Shown in pieces: positions 1-7,174 of a stretch of 64,000 nucleotides of DNA. The first letter of the stretch is position 1. Each line of letters opens with the position of its first letter. Under the pieces are notes generated by a model. That model was not told the DNA's origin. It searched no databases and saw only the letters and a list, made by a program, of their open reading frames with translations. The stretch is from Streptomyces sp. NBC_01016. GTDB taxonomy: Bacteria; Actinomycetota; Actinomycetes; Streptomycetales; Streptomycetaceae. Position numbers and translations under genes: made by a program. The stretch is taken from assembly GCF_026341035.1 (NCBI RefSeq), contig NZ_JAPEOQ010000001.1, positions 4,092,001-4,156,000 of the forward strand, in the 5' to 3' direction.

Positions 1-233
1 ACGTGCCGGGCCACCAGGTCGTGCTTGAAGTTGTAGAACGTGGCGGTCACGGTCCCGGCCCCGACGGCCCCCATGGGCGCGGAACGCGCCGCGAAGTAGG
101 CCGCAGAGGAGTCGCTCACGCCGATGGCGGCCAGCTCCTTGCCGAGGTCGGGCGAGAAGTAGTGCGTCGAGTGGAACGGGTTGAGCACGTTGTGGCAGTG
201 GCGGGCGGCGCGCAGGCGGGGGTCCGAAGTCAT
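1..233 (-). CDS. SCO6745/SalK-family protein, 3' end off the window
   Basis: Reading leftwards from an ATG at 233, 77 codons are visible before the window edge, so the C-terminal part is missing. The protein begins MTSDPRLRAARHCHNVLNPF and contains SAPMGAVGAGTVTATFYNF, a segment I recognise from the SalK/SCO6745 family of actinobacterial proteins, annotated in some databases as helix-turn-helix-like but without a firmly established biochemical role. A perfect 16-base palindrome of TetR-operator type lies 11 bases upstream of the start, so the gene is probably repressed by a TetR regulator not located here. Family assignment is from memory of the motif; function is unknown. Confidence 0.7.
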   Translation of the reverse strand, partial: MTSDPRLRAARHCHNVLNPFHSTHYFSPDLGKELAAIGVSDSSAAYFAARSAPMGAVGAGTVTATFYNFKHDLVARH

Positions 234-243
234 GCGCCTACGT

Positions 244-259
244 TACCGACCGGTCGGTA
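244..259. promoter_or_regulatory. 16-bp perfect palindrome, TetR-type operator
   Basis: TACCGACCGGTCGGTA is self-complementary over all 16 bases. It sits 11 bases upstream of the SCO6745-like start (233) and about 90 bases upstream of the divergent GlxA-type gene. Palindromes of this composition are typical TetR-family operators in Streptomyces. The regulator is not in this stretch. Confidence 0.6.
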
Positions 260-348
260 CGGGTGGCAGTACCGGGCGCCGGGCCATGGCAGGAAAGGTG
301 GGGGATTCGTCATTGCGGCCATGCGGCGGGCGCCGAAGAATGAGCCGC

Positions 349-1296
349 ATGCCGCCGCGTACCGTCCTGGTCCTCCTCTTCGACCACGTGCAGAGCCTCG
401 ACGTCACGGGCCCCGTGGAGGTCTTCTCCGGCGCGGGCGACGCCTACCGCGTGCGCACCGCCTCGGCCGACGGCGCCCCGGTCCGCACGTCGAGCGGACT
501 GACCCTGACACCGGACCACACCCTTGCCGACGCGCCGGCCGCGGACACGCTCCTGGTCCCCGGCGGCAACGGCACGCGCGCCCCGGACCCGCGCGTGGTC
601 GACTGGCTGCGCGAGCGCGCCCCACTCACCCGCCGCACCGTCTCGGTGTGCACCGGCGCGTTCCTGCTGGCGCGGGCGGGGCTCCTGGACGGCCGCCGGG
701 CCACGACGCACTGGGCGTTCTGCGACACCCTGGCCCGCCAGTACCCCGAGGTGACTGTGGACCCCGACCCCGTCTACGTACGCGACGGTCGTGTGTCGAC
801 GTCGGCGGGGGTGACCGCGGGCATCGACCTCGCGCTCGCCCTGGTCGAGGAGGATCACGGCAGGGAGGTGGCGCTGCGGATCGCCCGTGCCCTGGTCGTG
901 TTCCTCCGACGCCCGGGAAACCAGGCCCAGTTCAGTACGCAGCTCGCTGCCCAGACGGCCACCAAGGAACCGCTCGGTGAGGTGCAGCGGTGGATCGCCG
1001 AGCACCCCGGAGCCGACCTCTGCGTCGAGGCTCTCGCCGCCCGCGCCCGGCTCTCCCCGCGCCACTTCGCCCGCGCCTTCCGTACGGAGACGGGCCTGAC
1101 GCCCGGCCGGTACGTCGAGCGCGTCCGCGTGGAGCACGCCCGCCGCCTCCTGGAGGACACCAAGGGCGGCGTCGAGGAGATCTCCCGGTCGAGCGGCTAC
1201 GGCACCCCGGAGGCGATGCGCCGCGCCTTCCTCAAGACCCTCGGCACGTCACCGGCCGAGTACCGGCGCCGGTTCCACGCACCTGTGGGCCCCTGA
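349..1296 (+). CDS. GlxA-type transcriptional regulator (DJ-1/PfpI + AraC HTH)
   Basis: 315-residue regulator with an N-terminal DJ-1/PfpI-like domain (about residues 3-185) and a C-terminal AraC-type double helix-turn-helix (about 225-312, containing LSPRHFARAFRTETGLTPGR). The nucleophile-elbow cysteine of the DJ-1 fold is present (SVCTGAF, about Cys101); in GlxA regulators this domain is thought to be a ligand sensor rather than an enzyme. I chose the ATG at 349 (MPPRTVLVLLFDHVQSLDVT) because homology begins there; an ATG at 340 and more distant starts are also in frame. A stand-alone DJ-1/PfpI protein follows 39 bases downstream and is probably its target or operon partner. Confidence 0.85.
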   Translation: MPPRTVLVLLFDHVQSLDVTGPVEVFSGAGDAYRVRTASADGAPVRTSSGLTLTPDHTLADAPAADTLLVPGGNGTRAPDPRVVDWLRERAPLTRRTVSVCTGAFLLARAGLLDGRRATTHWAFCDTLARQYPEVTVDPDPVYVRDGRVSTSAGVTAGIDLALALVEEDHGREVALRIARALVVFLRRPGNQAQFSTQLAAQTATKEPLGEVQRWIAEHPGADLCVEALAARARLSPRHFARAFRTETGLTPGRYVERVRVEHARRLLEDTKGGVEEISRSSGYGTPEAMRRAFLKTLGTSPAEYRRRFHAPVGP

Positions 1297-1335
1297 CCAG
1301 CCCAGCAGCACGGCACCCGACCCGAAAGGCATGAC

Positions 1336-1956
1336 ATGCAGATCGCCATCGCCCTCTACGAGCGGTTCACCGCCCTCGACGCCATCGGCCCGTACCAGAC
1401 CCTCGGCGGCATTCCGGGCGCCGACGTCGTCTTCGTGGCCGAGCGGACCGGTCCCGTGCGGGACGACACGGGGCGGCTCGCGCTCGTCGCAGACAAGACC
1501 TTCGACGAGGTGGGCTCCCCGGACGTGGTCGTCGTGCCCGGCGGCCCCCAGCAGAGCGACCAGACGGCGAACGGGCCGCTCCTTGAGTGGCTGCGCTCCG
1601 TGGACGCCACCAGCACCTGGACGACGTCCGTGTGCACGGGCTCCCTCGCGCTCGCCGCCGCGGGCCTGCTGAAGGGGCGCGAGGCCACCTCGCACTGGCT
1701 CGCCCTCGAGGAGTTGAACCGGCTCGGCTCCCGGTCGACCGGGCGGCGGGTGGTCTTCGACGGCAAGTACGTCACCGCGGCCGGCGTCTCGTCCGGCATC
1801 GACATGGGCCTCGCCCTCGCGGGCCGGATCGCGGGGGACGAGACCGCCCAGGCCATCCAGCTGATGACCGAGTACGACCCGCAGCCGCCCTACGACGCCG
1901 GCTCCCCGGACAAGGCCCCGGCGCACATCGTGGCGAGGTTCCGCCCGACCGGCTGA
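1336..1956 (+). CDS. DJ-1/PfpI family protein
   Basis: 206-residue single-domain DJ-1/PfpI protein. The conserved cysteine is in SVCTGSLALAAAGLL (Cys100), followed by the helix and the ATSHW segment shared with the regulator upstream. Relatives include isonitrile hydratase-like and other glutamine-amidotransferase-fold proteins of poorly defined substrate. It is probably co-transcribed with the GlxA-type gene ending at 1296. The pairing of a GlxA regulator with a PfpI protein is common in Streptomyces; the reaction cannot be assigned from sequence alone. Confidence 0.8.
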   Translation: MQIAIALYERFTALDAIGPYQTLGGIPGADVVFVAERTGPVRDDTGRLALVADKTFDEVGSPDVVVVPGGPQQSDQTANGPLLEWLRSVDATSTWTTSVCTGSLALAAAGLLKGREATSHWLALEELNRLGSRSTGRRVVFDGKYVTAAGVSSGIDMGLALAGRIAGDETAQAIQLMTEYDPQPPYDAGSPDKAPAHIVARFRPTG

Positions 1957-1997
1957 GCGACGGGGGTTCGAAAGCAGCCCCTAGGCCCCCTGAGCCC

Positions 1998-2753
1998 CTA
2001 GGCCCCCACCGTCCACTCGAACCGCGGCGCGCGCCGCTCCAGGAACGCGGCGACGCCCTCCGCGCTCTCGCCGCCGGCGCGCGCCTGCTCGGCCCAGTGC
2101 GCGTCCCGGTCCGTGCGGCCCGTCACGAACTCCTTCGCCGCGGCCTGCGTCAACTGCGAGCGGGCGGCGAGGGTGCGGGTGAACTCGGCGACCCGCTTGT
2201 CCAGTGCGTCCCCGGGCAGCACCTCGTCCACGAGCCCGGTGCGCAGCGCCCGCTCGGCCTCGATCAACTCGCCCGAGAACAGCAGGTACTTGGCGGTCGC
2301 CGGGCCCACGAGCGCGGCGAGGCGGCGCGTGGAGGAGGCCGGGTAGACGATCCCGAGCTTGGCCGGGGTCACCCCGAACCGCGCGCCGTCGGCGGCGAAG
2401 CGCAGATCGCAGGCCGCCGCCAACTGGCTGCCGCCGCCCACGCAGAACCCGCGCACCACGGCGAGCGTCGGCTTCGGGAACGCGGCGAGCGCGTCCTCCG
2501 CCGCGACCGCGAGCCCCTGCGCCGACCCCTCGCCGAGAGTCGATATGTCGGCCCCGGCGCAGAACGTGTCGCCGGCCCCGGTGAGCACGAGAACCCGTAC
2601 CTCCGGATCGGCCGCGAGCCGTTCGAGGAGCGGCGGCAGGGACGCCCACATGGCGTCGGTCATGGCGTTGCGCTTGGCCGGGTGGTCGATCACGACGGTG
2701 GCGACACCCTCGGCGACGCTGTGCGTGAGCTGCGGCGGGGACACGGGAGACAT
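1998..2753 (-). CDS. Enoyl-CoA hydratase/isomerase (crotonase) family protein
   Basis: 251-residue crotonase-fold protein. Both oxyanion-hole segments are visible (FCAGADI and GFCVGGGSQLA), so acyl-CoA thioester binding is likely. The two glutamates used by classical enoyl-CoA hydratase are not: the usual GGGCELA glutamate is Gln here (GGGSQLA), and the second site reads VTPAKLG instead of a PE-containing motif. This argues against ordinary hydratase chemistry and for another crotonase reaction. The start at 2753 (MSPVSPPQLTHS) leaves a 185-base divergent promoter region shared with the ATPase gene; in-frame upstream codons lack family similarity. Confidence 0.85.
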   Translation of the reverse strand: MSPVSPPQLTHSVAEGVATVVIDHPAKRNAMTDAMWASLPPLLERLAADPEVRVLVLTGAGDTFCAGADISTLGEGSAQGLAVAAEDALAAFPKPTLAVVRGFCVGGGSQLAAACDLRFAADGARFGVTPAKLGIVYPASSTRRLAALVGPATAKYLLFSGELIEAERALRTGLVDEVLPGDALDKRVAEFTRTLAARSQLTQAAAKEFVTGRTDRDAHWAEQARAGGESAEGVAAFLERRAPRFEWTVGA

Positions 2754-2938
2754 GGGGCGGATGCTAACCGGGCGGCCGGCCCGGTCGGCGTGTCGGGCAG
2801 CTCGTAGAACAAGCTGAAGAAGGTGCAAGTCGGGCGTAATGAGGGCGGGATCGATCGCTTTTCTGGCTCGGTCGACCATCAACGATCAAATGCCGTCGAT
2901 ACACGCTGACTTCTGGTCAGTCCCACGGCCTGGAGCAG

Positions 2939-3532
2939 GTGATTCCCAACACTCGAAGCGTGGTGACAATCGAGCGCAAGGGCGGCGACCTGACAATGAG
3001 CGACCACGGGTGGGGATCCCGCCCACGTCCTCAGGGCACCGGGGGAGCGCCCCCCGACCGCCCCGCGGACGGGCCGCTCCCGTACGAGGGAGTGTGGCGG
3101 TTCACGACGCAGGCGGTCGACGCCTCCGTGCCACAGGCCCGGCGCGCGGTGCGGGAGTTGCTCACCCGGCAGGGCGTGCCCGCCCCTGACGACCTGGTGC
3201 ACGGGCTGCTCGTGATCGTCTCCGAACTCGTCACGAACGCGGTGAAGCACGCCGCCGTGGTCTCACCCATGCTCGCCGTGGAGGTCGCCGTGGGGCCCGA
3301 GTGGGTGCGGGTGTCCGTGGAGGACGACCACCCCTACAAGCCCACGGCACTCGAGGCCACCAGCGGTCAGACCGGCGGCCGCGGCCTGCTGCTCGTCCGC
3401 GAGATCACCGCGGAGGCGGGTGGCGTCTGCGACGTCGCCAACACCGCGAGCGGGGGCAAGGTGATCTGGGCCGCCCTGCCCCTCAAGCCCGAGACGGCTA
3501 CCAGCCCGCCGACTGGCCTGTCAGCTCTCTGA
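2939..3532 (+). CDS. ATP-binding protein, anti-sigma-factor type (HATPase)
   Basis: About 197 residues with a HATPase_c domain of the RsbW/SpoIIAB-like type that is very abundant in Streptomyces. The N-box-like segment VSELVTNAVKHA (around residue 100) and the G-box GGRGLLLVREI are visible. Such proteins usually bind an anti-anti-sigma or sigma partner and may phosphorylate it; no partner gene is adjacent. The start is uncertain: GTG 2939 follows a close GGAG, GTGs at 2960 and 2963 are possible, and ATG 2996 (MSDHGWGSRP) would remove a poorly conserved leader. The 3' end overlaps the convergent idi gene by 35 bases. Confidence 0.8.
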   Translation: MIPNTRSVVTIERKGGDLTMSDHGWGSRPRPQGTGGAPPDRPADGPLPYEGVWRFTTQAVDASVPQARRAVRELLTRQGVPAPDDLVHGLLVIVSELVTNAVKHAAVVSPMLAVEVAVGPEWVRVSVEDDHPYKPTALEATSGQTGGRGLLLVREITAEAGGVCDVANTASGGKVIWAALPLKPETATSPPTGLSAL

Positions 3533-4091
3533 CCGCGGGCCGCGCCGCGTCGAGGACCGTCATGAACCACGCCGAGAACGGGTCCTTGGCGTGCCGCTCG
3601 GCCAGCTCGTCCGCCGTCACGAACGCCGTCGCCCCGACCTCCTCCGGGTCGGGGTTCAGCGATGCCTGCACGAGGCCCACGAACAGGTGGTTGAACTCCT
3701 GCTCCACCAGGCCCGATTCCGGGTCCGGGTGGTTGTAGCGCACCGTGCCGGCCTCGGCCATCAGGGACGGCGAGACGCCGAGCTCCTCGAAGGTGCGCCG
3801 CGCGGCCGCCGCGAACGGGGCCTCGCCGGGGTACGGGTGGCCGCAGCAGGTGTTCGACCAGACGCCGGGGGAGTGGTACTTGCCGAGCGCCCGCTGCTGC
3901 AGCAGCAGCCGGCCCTGCTCGTCGAAGAGGAACACGGAGAACGCTCTGTGCAGCTGCCCGGGCGGCTGGTGCGCCGCGAGCTTCTCCGCCGTGCCGATCG
4001 TCCTGCCGTCCTCGTCGACGAGTTCCAGCAAGATCGCTTCCGCGGTGCCGTTCGACGAGCTGTTCGTCGTGGGGGCAGGTGTGATCGGCAT
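3498..4091 (-). CDS. idi: Isopentenyl-diphosphate delta-isomerase (type I)
   Basis: 197 residues. Interconverts isopentenyl diphosphate and dimethylallyl diphosphate, supplying the primer for prenyl chains. Nudix-fold type I enzyme: metal ligands His41 and His48 (HQPPGQLHRAF), catalytic Cys83 and ligand His85 (NTCCGHP), and the Glu130/Glu132 pair (VEQEF) match the positions known from the E. coli enzyme. The start at 4091 is supported by GAAGGAT just upstream. It lies about 10 kb from the hopanoid operon with ispG and dxs, so isoprenoid precursor supply is clustered in this region. Confidence 0.95.
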   Translation of the reverse strand: MPITPAPTTNSSSNGTAEAILLELVDEDGRTIGTAEKLAAHQPPGQLHRAFSVFLFDEQGRLLLQQRALGKYHSPGVWSNTCCGHPYPGEAPFAAAARRTFEELGVSPSLMAEAGTVRYNHPDPESGLVEQEFNHLFVGLVQASLNPDPEEVGATAFVTADELAERHAKDPFSAWFMTVLDAARPAVRELTGQSAGW

Positions 4092-4170
4092 ACCTATCCT
4101 TCGTTTCGTTCCTCGAACCAAGTCTGCCGTACGGGACGGACAGCCCCCGCGCAGTCGGCGTCCCGCAAGC

Positions 4171-4196
4171 CCCGTCCGGCCGGGAGGCCGGGCGGG
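4171..4196 (-). terminator. Hairpin between GNAT gene and idi
   Basis: CCCGTCCGGCC and GGCCGGGCGGG form an 11-bp stem (one G-U pair) around a GGGA loop, directly downstream of the leftward GNAT gene and upstream of idi. There is no T-run, as usual in Streptomyces. Confidence 0.5.
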
Positions 4197-4213
4197 ACCA
4201 CCGTAGGCGCCGG

Positions 4214-4747
4214 TCAGACGCCGAACGCGGCCGGGTAGGTGATCGTGCCCCGCGGGAGCTGCCCGGAATCGTCCCGTTCATCCAGAACGAGGGCCATCAT
4301 CGCCTCGTCCGGCACGTCGAAACCGGGCCGGATGCCGTACCCGGAGGCGGGCGTGAAGCCGAACCTCGGGTAGTACTCCGGATGCCCGAGGACCAGCACA
4401 AGTCGCTCGCCACGCGCGCGTGCCGCCTCCAGCGCCGCACGTACGACGGCCGAACCGGCCCCCGTGCGCTGGTACTCCGGAAGCACCGCACAGGGCGCGA
4501 GCGCCGCGGCGGGCGCGCCGTCCACGGTGCAGCGGGTGATCAGGGCGTGCGCGGCGACGGCGCCGTCCGGGGCCTCGGCCACGTACGACAGCCCCTCGAG
4601 CCACGCGTCCTTGTCGGCGCGCAGGGCGTCGACGAGGTCGGCCTCGGCCTCGGTGGGGAACCCGGCGGCGTTGACGGCGTGCACGGCCGCCCGGTCGTCC
4701 CCGGTCTCGGGGCGCGGACGCCATGCGGGCTTCGTGTTGTCGGTCAA
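4214..4747 (-). CDS. GNAT family N-acetyltransferase
   Basis: 177-residue Gcn5-related acyltransferase. The acetyl-CoA pyrophosphate-binding loop is visible as LPEYQRTGAGSAVVRAAL, followed by LVLVLGHPEYYPRFGF, a hallmark of YhbS/Eis-like small GNAT proteins. Substrate unknown. It lies 30 bases downstream of the cation transporter gene on the same strand, so the two are probably one transcript that ends at the hairpin 4171-4196. Confidence 0.85.
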   Translation of the reverse strand: MTDNTKPAWRPRPETGDDRAAVHAVNAAGFPTEAEADLVDALRADKDAWLEGLSYVAEAPDGAVAAHALITRCTVDGAPAAALAPCAVLPEYQRTGAGSAVVRAALEAARARGERLVLVLGHPEYYPRFGFTPASGYGIRPGFDVPDEAMMALVLDERDDSGQLPRGTITYPAAFGV

Positions 4748-4777
4748 CCTAAGAACCTTTGAGTGAAGGGATGTCGT

Positions 4778-5719
4778 TCAGTGGCACAGCCGCGCCTCGT
4801 GCTCGGCGTGCCCGGTGGGCTCCAGCTGGAACGTGCAGTGCTCCACGTCGAAGTGGTCGCCGAGGCAGCCCTGCAGTTCGTGGAGCATCTTCTCGTGGCC
4901 GATCGAGCCGAGCATTTCCGTGCTGACGACCACGTGCGCCGAGAGCACCGGCATCCCCGAGGTGATCGTCCAGGCGTGCAGGTCGTGCACGTCCTCGACG
5001 CCGGGCAGCGCCAGTATGTGGGCCCTGACCTCCGCCATGTCGACGCCCTTGGGGGCCGATTCGAGCAGCACGTTCAGCGTCTCGCGCAGCAGCTTCACCG
5101 TGCGCGGGACGATCATGAGGCCGATGACGAGCGAGGCGATCGGGTCGGCGAGCTGCCAGCCCGTCGTCAGGATGATCACGGCGGAGATCAGTACCGCGAG
5201 GGAACCGAGCGCGTCGGCGGCCACCTCCAGGAAGGCACCGCGCACGTTCAGGCTCTCCTGCTGGCCCTTCACCAGGAGGGACAGCGAAATCATGTTCGCC
5301 ACCAGGCCGATCAGACCGAAGACGATCGTCTGCCCGCCCGCCGTCTCGGCCGGCTCGATGAACCGCTGGATCGCCTCGTACAGGACGTAGCCGCCGACGC
5401 CGAGCAGCAGCAGACAGTTGGCGAGCGCGGCGAGGATCTCGGCGCGCGCATAGCCGAAGGTGCGCTGGTCGCTCGCGGGCCGGTTGGCGAAGTGGATCGC
5501 GATCAGGGCCATCGCGAGGCCGAGCGCGTCCGTCGCCATGTGGGCGGCGTCGGCGATCAGGGCGAGCGAGTCGGCGACGATGCCGCCGATGATCTCCACC
5601 ACCATCACGGTCAGCGTGATCGACAGGGCGACGCGCAGCCGTCCGCGGTGTGCGGCGGCGGCCGTCCCGGTCGTCGGTCCGTGACTGTGCCCGTGGTCGT
5701 GATCGTGCCCGAGGCCCAT
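4778..5719 (-). CDS. Cation diffusion facilitator family transporter (CzcD-like)
   Basis: 313-residue CDF transporter: histidine/aspartate-rich N-terminus (DHDHGHSHG), six predicted membrane segments, metal-site motifs in TM2 (IADAAHMATDALG) and TM5 (EVAADALGS), and a C-terminal cytoplasmic domain with HDLHAW. CDF proteins export Zn2+ or related divalent cations in exchange for protons. A GTAGGGGGTAT motif 70 bases upstream may be a metal-sensor site. Zinc is the most likely substrate by similarity to CzcD, but this is inference. Confidence 0.9.
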   Translation of the reverse strand: MGLGHDHDHGHSHGPTTGTAAAAHRGRLRVALSITLTVMVVEIIGGIVADSLALIADAAHMATDALGLAMALIAIHFANRPASDQRTFGYARAEILAALANCLLLLGVGGYVLYEAIQRFIEPAETAGGQTIVFGLIGLVANMISLSLLVKGQQESLNVRGAFLEVAADALGSLAVLISAVIILTTGWQLADPIASLVIGLMIVPRTVKLLRETLNVLLESAPKGVDMAEVRAHILALPGVEDVHDLHAWTITSGMPVLSAHVVVSTEMLGSIGHEKMLHELQGCLGDHFDVEHCTFQLEPTGHAEHEARLCH

Positions 5720-5785
5720 CGAAAACCCCCTACGTATCGATCCGGCGCGTTGCCCTGGTCGGGGGCGACGATCACAGTGAACTAC

Positions 5786-5800
5786 GGGTAGGGGGTATCC
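5786..5800. promoter_or_regulatory. Possible CsoR-like metal-sensor half-site
   Basis: GGGTAGGGGGTATCC lies 67-81 bases upstream of the cation-transporter start, with an inverted CCCCCTAC at 5725-5732 nearer the gene. G-tract motifs flanked by TA/AT are typical of CsoR/RcnR-family operators in actinobacteria. Tentative; no sensor gene is adjacent. Confidence 0.3.
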
Positions 5801-5833
5801 GCAAACATGGCGGTGAACACCGTTGTCATGTGT

Positions 5834-5875
5834 CCTGACCTGCGCAAACGATACGAGGCGTGTACGCAGGTCAGG
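5834..5875 (-). terminator. Inverted repeat downstream of galE
   Basis: CCTGACCTGCG (5834-5844) and CGCAGGTCAGG (5865-5875) are perfect 11-base inverted repeats separated by 20 bases, immediately after the leftward galE stop. The position suits a terminator separating galE from the cation-transporter gene. Confidence 0.5.
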
Positions 5876-5887
5876 GCGCCGACGTGA

Positions 5888-6871
5888 TCACTTCCCGGTC
5901 GCCTCCGGGTGCCGCAGACACCAGCCGGCCCAGGCCGACTCGACCATCTCGCGCACCCCGCGCTGCGCCTTCCAGCCGAGCTCCTCCTCGGCGAGCGCCG
6001 AGGAGCCGACCGCGCGCGGGGCGTCGCCGGGACGGCGCGGCTCGACGATCGCGGGGGTGTCGTTCCCGGACACGTCCGCGATCAGATCGATCAGCTCGCG
6101 CACGGAGGCGCCCTGCCCGGTGCCGATGTTGAGCGTCAGGTCGCCGCTCGCGTCGGGTCCGGACAGTCGGCGGGCCGCCGCCAGGTGTGCCTCGGCGAGG
6201 TCGGCGACGTGAATGTAGTCACGTACGCAGGTGCCGTCCGGCGTCGGGTAGTCGTCGCCGAAGATCCGCGGGGCCTCGCCGCGCGACAGCCGGTCGAAGA
6301 CCATCGGGATCACGTTGTAGACGCCGATGTCCGCGAGCTCCGGGGCCGCGGCGCCCGCCACGTTGAAGTAGCGCAGACAGGCCGTCGCCATGCCGTGCGC
6401 GTGCCCGGCCGCCCGCACCAGCCACTCGCCCGCGAGCTTCGTCTCGCCGTACGGGTTCACGGGCACGGTGGCCGTGGACTCGGTGATGAGGCCCACATCC
6501 GGGTTGCCGTAGACGGCCGCCGACGAGGAGAACACGAAGCGGCGCACCCCGGCCGCCGCGACCGTCTCCAGGAGCACGGCGAGCCCGCCCACGTTGTCCC
6601 GGTAGTACAGCTCCGGCTTCTCCACGGACTCGCCGACCTGCTTGTGCGCGGCGAGATGGAGGACGCCGGTCACCTCGTGCTCCGCGCACACCCGGGCCAC
6701 CAACTCGGTGTCCTGCGTCGAGCCGCGCACCAGCGTGATCGCCTCGGGCAGCCGCGAGGGCACCCCCGAGGTCACGTTGTCCAGGACGACGACCCGCTCG
6801 CCCGCTTCCGTCATAGCCCGCGCCACATGGGCCCCGATGTATCCGGCTCCGCCGGTGATCAGCCACGTCAT
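5888..6871 (-). CDS. galE: UDP-glucose 4-epimerase
   Basis: 327-residue extended short-chain dehydrogenase. The N-terminal GGAGYIGAH Rossmann motif binds NAD; the Ser-Tyr-Lys catalytic set is visible as Ser117 (FSSSAAVYG), Tyr141 and Lys145 (NPYGETKLAGEW). Length and order match bacterial GalE, which interconverts UDP-glucose and UDP-galactose. It is divergent from the CDP-alcohol phosphotransferase cluster starting at 7175 and may supply sugar nucleotide to the glycosyltransferase there, though it could equally serve general galactose metabolism. Confidence 0.9.
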   Translation of the reverse strand: MTWLITGGAGYIGAHVARAMTEAGERVVVLDNVTSGVPSRLPEAITLVRGSTQDTELVARVCAEHEVTGVLHLAAHKQVGESVEKPELYYRDNVGGLAVLLETVAAAGVRRFVFSSSAAVYGNPDVGLITESTATVPVNPYGETKLAGEWLVRAAGHAHGMATACLRYFNVAGAAAPELADIGVYNVIPMVFDRLSRGEAPRIFGDDYPTPDGTCVRDYIHVADLAEAHLAAARRLSGPDASGDLTLNIGTGQGASVRELIDLIADVSGNDTPAIVEPRRPGDAPRAVGSSALAEEELGWKAQRGVREMVESAWAGWCLRHPEATGK

Positions 6872-7174
6872 GGCGCACCACCCTAAGACCGAACCGCGTC
6901 ATCCCGGTCGCCCCGCGCGGCTACCGCCGGTTACGGACCCCGGTCACCCCTGGTTTGTGGCTCGAGTACTTGATCGTCAATGATGAGCGCGCGGTCGGCC
7001 CTGCGCGGACCGCATGAGACAGGGGCCAATCGGTCGGTAAACGGGCAGCGAACGCCCGGTAGCGCCATCCGATAGCCTCTGCCGACATGCCGCCCGGCCG
7101 CGTATCCGCGCCGGGTGCTCCACCATGCATGAGCCCGGCGCACTCTCGCGTCGGCACCCAAGGAGTGAGTTCGT

